DNA from: Tepidibacter sp.
Lineage (GTDB): Bacteria > Bacillota > Clostridia > Peptostreptococcales > Peptostreptococcaceae
Direction: 5' to 3'
Assembly: GCF_025210165.1 (NCBI RefSeq)
Contig: NZ_JAOASI010000018.1
Span: forward strand, 1 to 64,000
DNA length: 64,000 bases
Shown: positions 28,068 through 36,179 of the stretch, piece by piece
Layout of the letters: the number at the start of each line of letters is the position of its first letter
Position numbering within the stretch: the first letter of the stretch is position 1
Program-made: the position numbers and the translations under genes
The notes under the pieces: generated by a model
Told to the model about the DNA's origin: nothing
Databases searched by the model: none
What the model saw: the letters and a program-made list of their open reading frames with translations, nothing else

Positions 28068-28229
28068 TTAAAATGAAGATTTTTTGGATTCTATTTTAGA
28101 TATCACATTATTTAGCTTATTAATACTCTGAGTTAAATTCTCAAGTTTTTCCTCTATCCTCGTTAAAAGGTATATAGATAAAACTATAGGAAAACCAACA
28201 TTAGAAACAAGCCCTAAAAGTTCATTCAT
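28068..28229 (-). CDS. YvrJ family small membrane protein
   Basis: This 53-aa protein starts at ATG (28229) after AAGGAGTGG. The first ~25 residues form a hydrophobic segment (LGLVSNVGFPIVLSIYLL), followed by a charged helical tail (RIEEKLENLTQSINKLN). This layout and the NVGFPI motif are characteristic of YvrJ-family proteins, whose function is unknown. In Bacillus subtilis yvrJ sits beside the SigO/RsoA sigma-factor genes. Here it is third in a set with DUF2922 and DUF1659 genes, with a hairpin between it and DUF2922. Confidence 0.8.
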   Translation of the reverse strand: MNELLGLVSNVGFPIVLSIYLLTRIEEKLENLTQSINKLNNVISKIESKKSSF

Positions 28230-28248
28230 AATACCACTCCTTATATTT

Positions 28249-28274
28249 AAAAGGGGCTAAAATTAGCCCCTTTT
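28249..28274 (-). terminator. Hairpin between DUF2922 and yvrJ-like genes
   Basis: AAAAGGGGCTAA pairs with TTAGCCCCTTTT around AA. On the minus strand it follows the DUF2922 stop and ends in TTTTAAATAT. It is a partial terminator that could reduce expression of the downstream YvrJ gene. Confidence 0.7.
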
Positions 28275-28277
28275 AGA

Positions 28278-28496
28278 TTAATTAATATGAACATTTTCAG
28301 TTTGAGTAGTTACAATCTCAGCTGATTCCTTCTTAACTATACCTTCTCCATTAAACTTAAACAAATCCTTAGATACTATGTAGTCCATTAAAGCATCTAT
28401 AGCACTAGCCTCAACATCATCCTTTAAGCTATGAACCTTAATAGTAACCTTCTTACCATCAGATTTAACAAACTTCATATCAAGTCTCTTTTCCAT
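28278..28496 (-). CDS. DUF2922 family small protein
   Basis: This 72-aa protein starts at ATG behind GGGGGTAATATT. The beta-hairpin start (KRLDMKFVKSDGKKVTIKV), the central ALMDYIVSKDLF helix and the overall length match the DUF2922 family of unknown function, which is usually encoded next to DUF1659 and YvrJ genes, as here. The tail after residue 55 (KKESAEIVTTQTENVHIN) is polar and unstructured in appearance. No enzymatic motif is seen. Confidence 0.8.
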   Translation of the reverse strand: MEKRLDMKFVKSDGKKVTIKVHSLKDDVEASAIDALMDYIVSKDLFKFNGEGIVKKESAEIVTTQTENVHIN

Positions 28497-28602
28497 AATA
28501 TTACCCCCTATATTTTATTCTGCAAAACCACACCAACAATTTAGGTTTATTATATTTTTTAATTTAGAATAGATTATGATTTTTATGTGTATATCATAAC
28601 TA

Positions 28603-28717
28603 GCAACTCAAATTATTCAATTTTTGAACGACTTTTAAATATTTATTCCTACCTTTAAAATTATTCAAATAGGAATAAAATTTAACTTAAGAGAGAAAAT
28701 TTAATAATTTGAGTTGC
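28603..28717. repeat. 115-bp palindromic hairpin, different from the main family
   Basis: Outer arms GCAACTCAAATTATT and AATAATTTGAGTTGC are exact complements. An inner pair TTTATTCCTA / TAGGAATAAA is also exact. There is no coding capacity. It sits in the 256-bp space between the DUF1659 and DUF2922 genes, with no T-run beside the outer stem. It may be a miniature inverted-repeat element. Confidence 0.7.
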
Positions 28718-28752
28718 GGAATTAGAACTAAAATATAATAAACTTAATACCT

Positions 28753-28974
28753 CTACTCACTTAAATCAGTATCAACTACCTTCTTAACATTATTCAAAGA
28801 AATACTCTGCATACCCTTCATTAAAGTAGTCATTTTAAATAAGTCTTCATCAGTAGCATCTAGCTTTAAGTTCTTAATAGATGTTGTCTTAAATTTTTCA
28901 ACCCCCTTCTTATCCTTACCTAAGGAATACTTTAATTTTAGACTTAATCCTGTTTTAACACTTGTTATTGCCAT
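28753..28974 (-). CDS. DUF1659 family small protein
   Basis: This 73-aa protein starts at ATG 28974 behind AAAGGGGATGATAGT; the frame extends to a TTG at 28992 but that would include the ribosome site. LKLKYSLGKDKKGVEKFKTTSIKNLKLDAT is the DUF1659 signature region (about residues 10-45), followed by a helix and NNVKKVVDTDLSE. The family has no known biochemical role. It typically precedes DUF2922 and YvrJ genes, and that order holds here despite the 256-bp palindrome-containing gap. The trio diverges from the YcdB-SLH gene at 29101. Confidence 0.8.
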   Translation of the reverse strand: MAITSVKTGLSLKLKYSLGKDKKGVEKFKTTSIKNLKLDATDEDLFKMTTLMKGMQSISLNNVKKVVDTDLSE

Positions 28975-29100
28975 ACTATCATCCCCTTTCAACTCTATAT
29001 ATGGATATAAAGATAAAAAACATACACTAAAAAATGTAATTTATTAAAAAAAATGTAGTATAATACTTATAGAGGAAATATCAATGAGGGGGGTAAGAAG

Positions 29101-31293
29101 ATGAATTTAAAAAGAATTGTTTTAACTATTTTTACTGTATTTTTAGTATTAGGAAGTTCTATACTATCCTTTGCTGATTCTAATGTATCAAAGGATGAGG
29201 CAAAGAAGACAGCAGAAAATGCTTTAAAAAATTATTTGGGTATTGAATTAGACGATAAGTTTGAATCTAGAATAGAGTTTAGAAATGAAAGATATGATGA
29301 CAAATCTGTATGGAGTATGAATTGGAATAAATTTAAAGATAATATAGACATAGATATAGATGCAGAAATAGATGCTGATAATGGAAAGATATTAGAACTA
29401 CGCTATTATAACTGGGATAGCAATAAAGATAATAAATCAATTCCTAGTATGACAAAAGAAGAAGCAAAAAAAATAGCTGATAACTTCTTAAAGAAAATAA
29501 ATCCTGTTGAGAGCACTAAGGTAAAGCTTAGTGAAAATAAATATTGGTCAAAAAGATTTAGAGGAGAAAATTATAGTTTTAATTATGTAAGATGTGAAAA
29601 TGAAGTTAACTTTGACCAAAATAATATACATATAGAAGTAAATGGATCTACAGGTAAAGTAGAATCTTATGGAATTAATTGGGATTATGATATGAAATTT
29701 AATGATAACAAAGATGTTATAGCTAAAGATAAATCAAAGCAAATATTAAAGGATAATACTGATATGAAGCTTGTATATTCTGATATAGATAAGAATGATG
29801 ATAATAAGCCTGATAGAATATCATTGTCTTATAGACCATACAATGAAAAAGGATTTTTAGTAGATGCTAAAAAGGCAGAGATACTTAAAAGGGATGGATC
29901 TAAAGGCGAGTTAAAGTACAAGGATATAAAAGATGAAGAAAAAGAAAAAATATATAATAAAAGCACTAAGCCTCAAAAAAGAAGTAAGGAATTAACACAA
30001 GAAGAAGCAGAAAATAAGATGATATCTATTATAAAAGATTTTATAAAAGATGATTTTGAAATTGATAGATTAAGATATGAAGAAGACGATAATCATCATA
30101 TGACAAGAGGAAGAAAGACATGGGAAGCTGGATTTGATATTAAAGATAAAGATAGAGATGGGCATATTTGTATAGATGCACTTACAAGTGAAATTATATC
30201 TTTTGATACTTATATTTTCAATGATAAAGAAGAAGATTTCACTCCAAAAATAACTTGGAGTCAGGGATATGATAAGGCTATAGAATTTTTAGCAGAGAAT
30301 TATGGATATAATATAAAGAATATAGATACTAAATTATTAGAACAAAGAGGTTATCACTATATAAATGGTAAAAAAATAAATAAAGATTCATACTATTATG
30401 ATTTTGGAAGAATTGACAATAAAATAAACTATGAAAATAATAGTATATATATATCTATTGATGCAAAAACAGGTGAGGTATCAGACGTACAATATGTATG
30501 GAATAATGATGTTAAATTCCCAGTTATTAATAATGTGATTGATAAAGATAAGGCAAAGGATATATACTTTGATAATCATGATATTGAATTAGGGTATACT
30601 ACTATTGAGAATGAAAAAGAAACTAGTAAAAGAGCAATTTTAGCTTATACATTAAAAGACAATTATGGGTTTGCTAAAGTTGATGCAATAACTGGAAAAG
30701 TATTAGATTATAATGGGAATGAAATTGAAAAGAATGATGATAAAGACTATTCAGATAAAATAAAGGATAGTTGGGCTAAAAAAGAGCTTACAATATTAAG
30801 TGATAGTTATATAATAGATTTTAAAACATTTGAGCCAAATAGTGAGATATCAAAAATAGATGCTATAAAGATGCTTGTAAATGCAAGAGGATACAGACCA
30901 TATAGAGCAAATAATATTAAGGAGCTTAAATTTAAAGATATAAAAAATGATGATGAAGATAGTTCTTATATAAAGCTTGCAGTTGAATATGGATTTGTAG
31001 AAAATAAAGAAGAAAACTTCAATAAGGATGCCAAAATAACAAGACAAGAAATGGCTAAAATGGCAGTTAAGCTTATAGAAAAAGAAGATATGGCGAATAT
31101 GAAAAATATATATTCACTTAAATTTAGTGATGAAGCTAGTATAGATGAAGCTTATAAGGGATATGTAGCTGTATGCAAGGGGCTTGGAATAATAAGTGGA
31201 AATAATTCAAGCTTTAGACCTAAGGATAATGCTACAATGACAGAGATGGCAGTGAGTATATATAAAGCTTTATCTCAAGGTGGAATAGAGTAA
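29101..31293 (+). CDS. YcdB/YcdC-domain protein with C-terminal SLH domains
   Basis: This 730-aa secreted protein has a signal peptide (residues 1-25, SFA end). Tandem YcdB/YcdC (PepSY-like) modules cover about residues 28-550, recognisable by repeated SKDEAKKTAENALKNYLG, TKEEAKKIADNFLKK and TQEEAENKMISI starts and by IDADNGKILE/IDAKTGEVSD ends. Three diverged SLH domains occupy about 558-728. The modules resemble inhibitor-like PepSY folds; the actual role is unknown. SLH domains would hold it on the wall. The ATG follows GAGGGGGGTAAGAAG. A TATAAT at 29059 is likely its -10. The next gene (31623) is an unanchored paralogue. Confidence 0.85.
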   Translation: MNLKRIVLTIFTVFLVLGSSILSFADSNVSKDEAKKTAENALKNYLGIELDDKFESRIEFRNERYDDKSVWSMNWNKFKDNIDIDIDAEIDADNGKILELRYYNWDSNKDNKSIPSMTKEEAKKIADNFLKKINPVESTKVKLSENKYWSKRFRGENYSFNYVRCENEVNFDQNNIHIEVNGSTGKVESYGINWDYDMKFNDNKDVIAKDKSKQILKDNTDMKLVYSDIDKNDDNKPDRISLSYRPYNEKGFLVDAKKAEILKRDGSKGELKYKDIKDEEKEKIYNKSTKPQKRSKELTQEEAENKMISIIKDFIKDDFEIDRLRYEEDDNHHMTRGRKTWEAGFDIKDKDRDGHICIDALTSEIISFDTYIFNDKEEDFTPKITWSQGYDKAIEFLAENYGYNIKNIDTKLLEQRGYHYINGKKINKDSYYYDFGRIDNKINYENNSIYISIDAKTGEVSDVQYVWNNDVKFPVINNVIDKDKAKDIYFDNHDIELGYTTIENEKETSKRAILAYTLKDNYGFAKVDAITGKVLDYNGNEIEKNDDKDYSDKIKDSWAKKELTILSDSYIIDFKTFEPNSEISKIDAIKMLVNARGYRPYRANNIKELKFKDIKNDDEDSSYIKLAVEYGFVENKEENFNKDAKITRQEMAKMAVKLIEKEDMANMKNIYSLKFSDEASIDEAYKGYVAVCKGLGIISGNNSSFRPKDNATMTEMAVSIYKALSQGGIE

Positions 31294-31312
31294 ATTTATT
31301 ATAGTTTAAACC

Positions 31313-31515
31313 AAAAATGAAGCTTATTAAAATAACGCAATGTGTTAAATATTTTTAATAAAACTAAGTATCATATCTTATTGAAGATCCTAAAAGTTCT
31401 GAACTCGCTATGCTCAGACAACGAACTTTCTTAACGGATATTCAAACGATATAATACAAGTTTTATTTAAAAATATTTAAATCATTTGCTAACATTTTAA
31501 TAAGCTTCATTTTTT
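31313..31515 (+). repeat. Long-hairpin element, copy E
   Basis: Outer arms AAAATGAAGCTTATTAAAAT and ATTTTAATAAGCTTCATTTT are exact complements, followed by TT. The core is as in copies A, D and F. Compared with copy D, two stem positions differ on one arm and both are compensated on the other. It fills most of the 328-bp gap between the two YcdB genes. The rest is AT-rich with a possible TATAAT near 31570. Confidence 0.88.
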
Positions 31516-31622
31516 ATTGAGTGTATAACATTTAAATAGAATTAAAAAAATATAGCTGTAAAAATAAACTATAATATGGTATTATTTTCTTAGTATATAC
31601 AAAAAAAGTAGGGGGCGTTTTT

Positions 31623-33173
31623 ATGAAGAACAGATGGATTTTGAGTTTGTTTGTATTAGTTTTTGTAATTAGCAATTGTATATTTGTTTTTGCTGATGAG
31701 AATGTAAGTAAGGATGATGCTAAGAAGATAGCTGTTGATACGGTTGAAAAATACTTTGATATAGAAGTTGAGGATGATTTTAGTGTTGAAGCAGAAGAGG
31801 CTTATGAAGAAGGGGCTTGGGATGTAAATATATTTAGAGAAGATAAAAATTATCTAGATATAGATGTATATATTGAGGCTGATAAAACTGTATCTAGTAT
31901 ATACATATATACAGATGATGAAAATAACAAAAAAATAACAAAAGATGAAGCTAGAAAGTTAGCAGACAATATAGTAAATAAAATGCATCCTGATAAAGTA
32001 AAGAATACTAAATGCATACAAACAGAAAATGAGAATAGCTTTGATTTTAAATATAAAAGAATTTCAAATAAATTAGAATTTGCACATGAAGGAATAGATA
32101 TAACTGTAGATAAAGAAACTTGCAAAGTATCTGATTATTATTTAGATTGGAGTAATAATATTGATATTCCAGTAGTTGAAGATATAATAGATAAGGACAA
32201 GGCTAGAAAGATTATAGAAGATAATCTAGAAATGAAACCGATTTATATAGATTCATATGATAAAGATGGAAATGAAAAAGTAAAGCTTGTATATGAACCT
32301 TCTTATAAGATTTCAAATATGGTAAATGCTAAAAAAGGTGAGCTTGAAGATTATATAAAAAATATAGACAAAAATATTATTAGTAAAGAAAATTATAAAC
32401 AATCTATATCAGTAAAGATGCCAAGCTATAATTTAACTGAGCAAGAAGCTAAAGATATTGCCGTAAAAAAAATAAAAGAATTATCGAACAAGGATATTAA
32501 TATAAAAAGTATAGAAGAGCTTGGTGATAATAATAAGAAAAAAACATCAAAAGGAGAAGCTTGGGGAGTTAAATTTAGTTATAAAGATGAAGAAAAAGAT
32601 GAATTAGAGGGTAAATTAGTAATAGACAAAAATAATAAAGAAATAGTATATATGACAACTGATTTTGATAAATGGAAAGAAGCAAGTGCGAAACTAAAGT
32701 ACACATGGGAAGATGGTTATGAAAAAGCTTTAGAGGTTATAAAAAACAATTGTCAAAGTAAAGCTATAAATATAGATACTGGTAAAAGAGAAATTAATGA
32801 ATATTATGATGAAGTTGAACAATATTCTTTTGATAGAGTTGTAAATGGGGTAGTTTATGATGAGGATCGTATAAATGTGTATGTAGATCTAAATAACAAT
32901 ACTGTATTAGCTATAGAATCTGAATGGGATAATAGCAAAGTATTTGAAGATAAGAATAAGGCTTTAAATAAAGAAAAATTAAAGCAATCATATCTTGATA
33001 AAAATGAAGTGAAACTTTGTTATGTAACTATACTTGATCAAAAAAATAATAAAAAAAGTATAAGATTAATGTATAGAATGAGTGAAAAAGAAGGAATGGA
33101 AAATATAGGATATATAGATGCTTTAACTGGAGAATTTTTAGATTATGGTGCAGAAGTAATAAATATGAAATAA
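31623..33173 (+). CDS. YcdB/YcdC-domain secreted protein
   Basis: This 516-aa paralogue of the previous gene has a signal peptide (residues 1-24, VFA end). YcdB/YcdC-like modules recur (SKDDAKKIAVDTVEKYF, TKDEARKLADNIVNKM, TEQEAKDIAVKKIKEL), as do IDALTGEFLDYG-type ends, but there is no SLH region. It would be released or held by partners. The ATG follows AGTAGGGGGCG. A hairpin terminator follows at 33177. Family function unknown. Confidence 0.82.
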   Translation: MKNRWILSLFVLVFVISNCIFVFADENVSKDDAKKIAVDTVEKYFDIEVEDDFSVEAEEAYEEGAWDVNIFREDKNYLDIDVYIEADKTVSSIYIYTDDENNKKITKDEARKLADNIVNKMHPDKVKNTKCIQTENENSFDFKYKRISNKLEFAHEGIDITVDKETCKVSDYYLDWSNNIDIPVVEDIIDKDKARKIIEDNLEMKPIYIDSYDKDGNEKVKLVYEPSYKISNMVNAKKGELEDYIKNIDKNIISKENYKQSISVKMPSYNLTEQEAKDIAVKKIKELSNKDINIKSIEELGDNNKKKTSKGEAWGVKFSYKDEEKDELEGKLVIDKNNKEIVYMTTDFDKWKEASAKLKYTWEDGYEKALEVIKNNCQSKAINIDTGKREINEYYDEVEQYSFDRVVNGVVYDEDRINVYVDLNNNTVLAIESEWDNSKVFEDKNKALNKEKLKQSYLDKNEVKLCYVTILDQKNNKKSIRLMYRMSEKEGMENIGYIDALTGEFLDYGAEVINMK

Positions 33174-33176
33174 TTT

Positions 33177-33205
33177 AAAGATGGCTAAATTAGCCATCTT
33201 TTTTT
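33177..33205 (+). terminator. Terminator
   Basis: AAAGATGGCTAA pairs with TTAGCCATCTTT and runs into TTTTTTT, immediately after the stop of the second YcdB gene. Confidence 0.9.
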
Positions 33206-33232
33206 GCTAATAATTTTAAAAAAAATAGACAA

Positions 33233-33258
33233 CCTAATTATACATAAGTATGATTAGG
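33233..33258 (+). promoter_or_regulatory. Inverted repeat covering the pepF ribosome site
   Basis: CCTAATTATAC and GTATGATTAGG (one G-T wobble) flank ATAA. The second arm runs into the ribosome site TTAGGAGG, so in RNA it could hide it. TAGACA-17-TATGAT (33226-33254) also overlaps. A transcript from that promoter would lack much of the ribosome site, so either the repeat or the promoter reading is wrong. Confidence 0.4.
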
Positions 33259-33267
33259 AGGATTTTT

Positions 33268-35109
33268 ATGAAAAAGTTATATAAATTATCTTGTATTATA
33301 GTATTGATTATAAGTTTATTTACTTTTTATAGTTTAGAGAGTAAAACTGTATCGGTATTTAGTAATAAAAATACTAATAAGTATAAGTGGAATCTTTCAG
33401 ATATATACTCTTCTGATTCTGATTGGGATAGGGATTATAAGATACTTGAGAAAAATATAAATAGAATACAATCTTATAAAGGAAAGCTTACTAGGGGTTC
33501 TAGATATTTATATGATGCTCTGAATATGAGTGATAATATGAGCAGAATGCTTGAGAAGATGTATGCGTATGCTTATATGAGTAAGGATACAGATACTTCC
33601 AATAATAAATATCTTACCATGTGCGATAATATAAGTTATTTGGTTGTTAAGCTTAGCAGTAGTGTATCATTTATAGAGCCTGAGATTTTAAGTGTTCCAA
33701 AGGAAACTATAGATAAGTTTGTAAAGAATAACTCTAAGTTAAAGCCATATGAATTTTATTTGAATAACTTGTATAAGTCAAAGGAGCATATGCTATCTGA
33801 TAAAGAAGAAAGAATTTTGTCTTTATCCAAAGGACTGGCAAGTACTCCAGAGAAGGTTTATACTTCTTTTAAAGATATAGATAGAAAAACTAATTTTACT
33901 CCAGGTGAATATTCAAAATTATTACAAGATGATAATCGTGAAACTAGAAAGCAGGCATTTGTAGAAGAATTTGAAAGCTATAAAAAAAATATAAATGTTC
34001 TAGCATCTGCTCTATCAGGTCAAGTTAAGAAGGATATATTTTATTCAAAAGCTAGGAATTATAAAACCTCTCTTGAGGCATCTCTTGATAAGGATAACAT
34101 AGATGTATCATTGTACAACAATTTAATAATAGAGGTGAATAATAAATTAGATGTATTCCATAAGTATGTAGCTCTTAGAAAGAAAATATTAAAGCTTGAT
34201 GAGATACATTATTATGATATGTATAATCCTTTGATAGAAAGTGATAAAAAAATAGAGTATGATGAGGCAAAAAATATCTTAATGAAGGCATTAGTTCCTC
34301 TTGGCAAGCAGTATGTAGAGGATTTGGAATTTGGAATAGATAATAGATGGGTAGATGTATATTCTGATAAAAATAAAAGAGGTGGAGCTTATTCATGGGG
34401 GAGTTATGATACACATCCCTATGTTCTTTTAAATTACAATAATACATTAAACAGTGTATCTACATTTGCACATGAAATGGGTCATGCAATGAACAATTAT
34501 TACTCTGCTAAAAATCAAGAATATGTAAACTATAATTATCCTATATTCACTGCAGAAGTAGCATCTATAACTAATGAAGCTCTATTATTTGAGCATTTGA
34601 TAAAGAATGCTAAAACTAAAAATGAAAAAATATATTATATACAAGGTTATATAGATCTTATAAGGGGAAGCATATATACCCAAGCTATGTATGCTGAGTT
34701 TGAAAAAATTATACATGATAGAGCTGAAAAAGGAGAGGCTCTAACATCTGATAATTTAAATAAGCTTTGGGCAAATCTTATGAAAAAATACTATGGTAAG
34801 GATTTTTACCCTGATGATATATGCTCTATATGGTGGAGTAGGATACCTCATTTTTATTCTAATTTTTATGTTTATAAGTATGCTACGGGTTGTTGTGCTG
34901 CTATAAGCTTATCTAAGGATATATTGAGTGGTAAAAAGGAAAAGTATTTAGATTTTTTAGCTGCTGGAGGGTCTGATTATCCTATAGAAATACTAAAAAA
35001 AGCGGGTGTAGATATGAACGATACAAAATGTATAAAAGATGCACTTAATAAATTTGAAACTTTGGTAGATGAACTTGAAAAACTGACATTTCAAATTACT
35101 ACAAAATAA
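33268..35109 (+). CDS. pepF: Exported oligoendopeptidase F (M3 family)
   Basis: This 613-aa zinc metallopeptidase of the PepF family cleaves oligopeptides. The catalytic HEMGH motif is near residues 402-406 in FAHEMGHAMNNYYS. The distal glutamate region FTAEVASITNEALL and the substrate-binding IPHFYSNFYVYKYATG (family: HxxxPFYVYxYA) follow. Unusually, the protein begins with a hydrophobic segment (KLSCIIVLIISLFTFYSL) that looks like a signal peptide or membrane anchor; PepF is normally cytosolic. The ATG at 33268 follows AGGAGG; an earlier in-frame ATG at 33250 has no ribosome site. It is flanked by terminators, so probably monocistronic. Confidence 0.92.
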   Translation: MKKLYKLSCIIVLIISLFTFYSLESKTVSVFSNKNTNKYKWNLSDIYSSDSDWDRDYKILEKNINRIQSYKGKLTRGSRYLYDALNMSDNMSRMLEKMYAYAYMSKDTDTSNNKYLTMCDNISYLVVKLSSSVSFIEPEILSVPKETIDKFVKNNSKLKPYEFYLNNLYKSKEHMLSDKEERILSLSKGLASTPEKVYTSFKDIDRKTNFTPGEYSKLLQDDNRETRKQAFVEEFESYKKNINVLASALSGQVKKDIFYSKARNYKTSLEASLDKDNIDVSLYNNLIIEVNNKLDVFHKYVALRKKILKLDEIHYYDMYNPLIESDKKIEYDEAKNILMKALVPLGKQYVEDLEFGIDNRWVDVYSDKNKRGGAYSWGSYDTHPYVLLNYNNTLNSVSTFAHEMGHAMNNYYSAKNQEYVNYNYPIFTAEVASITNEALLFEHLIKNAKTKNEKIYYIQGYIDLIRGSIYTQAMYAEFEKIIHDRAEKGEALTSDNLNKLWANLMKKYYGKDFYPDDICSIWWSRIPHFYSNFYVYKYATGCCAAISLSKDILSGKKEKYLDFLAAGGSDYPIEILKKAGVDMNDTKCIKDALNKFETLVDELEKLTFQITTK

Positions 35110-35122
35110 TATCGAAAAATGG

Positions 35123-35183
35123 TATAATAGACCTAGTACAGTATATAAATAACCTTATCAAATAGATGAGGTTATTAATTTTT
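35123..35183 (+). promoter_or_regulatory. Hairpin with T-run between a -10 box and the next ribosome site
   Basis: AATAACCTTATC (35148-35159) pairs with GATGAGGTTATT (35165-35176), then AATTTTT. The ribosome site GGAGG of the lipoprotein gene follows immediately. It is the obvious pepF terminator. However, a TATAAT at 35123-35128 precedes it, so transcription of the lipoprotein gene from there would have to pass it (attenuation). Confidence 0.6.
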
Positions 35184-35196
35184 GGAGGATTAAATT

Positions 35197-36111
35197 ATGA
35201 AAAAGACATTATTGTTAGTTATCGTTTTGATATTTATGACATCTACGATCGGTTGTAGTAAAGATTTAGAGGCAGAGGAAAGTAACATTATTTTATCTCG
35301 AGATTTTGGATATAAGAAATTATATGATCAAAATTTAAATTTCACCAAAGATACTACAGTTATGGAATTAATGAAGAATAATTTAGATATACAAATTGAA
35401 AATGGATTTATAGATTCAATAAATGGGATAAAGTCTAAATATAGTGAAGAAAATAAGTTAGGCTGGTTTTATTATATAAATGGTAATTTAGCACAAGTAG
35501 GTCCTAAAAATTATTATCTAAATTCAGGAGATGATGTGTTATGGGATTATCATACTTGGGAAAATGAAATTTATATATCTAGTATAATAGGGTCATATCC
35601 TAAGAATTTTACTAATGGATATAATGGTAAAAAATTAAAAACAGAACTTGTATATTCCCAAAAGTTTAAAAAAGATACGGACAAATTATACAATTATTTA
35701 AAAGATAATGGAGTTGAGAATTTAGTTAAAAAGGATATAAATAATGGGTATGATGATGATGAAAAAATAAATACTGTACTTATTTTAACTTGGAGTGAGC
35801 TTTCTAAAATAGATAATATAATGGATATATACAACGATAAAAATGGAGAGTTATTTTTTAAAGTAGATGATAAGGTTCAAGGCCTTGATTGTTGCAAAAA
35901 CGTAGTTAAAGAATTTGAAAAAGCTTCTGTAATAGCATCATTACCAAAAGGTTATTCTTCATTATCTAATATATGGATTGTAACGGGAAATAACGAAGAA
36001 ATGATTAAAAAAGCTTTAAATATTCTTTATGAAAACCCAGAAAAAATAAAAGGCAAATTCTCTGCTATAGTTACAGACACAGAAGTGGTAAATATCCCTG
36101 TATCTAAATAA
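35197..36111 (+). CDS. DUF4430-domain lipoprotein
   Basis: This 304-aa lipoprotein has a signal peptide ending in the lipobox TIGC (Cys about residue 20). A DUF4430 (transcobalamin-like C-terminal) domain spans about residues 45-115, with FTKDTTVMELMKNN, GWFYYINGNLAQVGPKNYYL and the GDDVLWDYHTW end typical of that fold. The remaining ~180 residues contain WSELSKI and STLPKGY-like elements and a late INTVLIL strand; I do not recognise that part. DUF4430 domains often occur in surface ligand- or cobalamin-binding proteins, but the ligand here is unknown. Confidence 0.8.
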   Translation: MKKTLLLVIVLIFMTSTIGCSKDLEAEESNIILSRDFGYKKLYDQNLNFTKDTTVMELMKNNLDIQIENGFIDSINGIKSKYSEENKLGWFYYINGNLAQVGPKNYYLNSGDDVLWDYHTWENEIYISSIIGSYPKNFTNGYNGKKLKTELVYSQKFKKDTDKLYNYLKDNGVENLVKKDINNGYDDDEKINTVLILTWSELSKIDNIMDIYNDKNGELFFKVDDKVQGLDCCKNVVKEFEKASVIASLPKGYSSLSNIWIVTGNNEEMIKKALNILYENPEKIKGKFSAIVTDTEVVNIPVSK

Positions 36112-36179
36112 TTAATTATATAATATAATAATTGAAGAAATATAATTAGACGAATTTTTTTAATAAAGGGGATGTTTAT

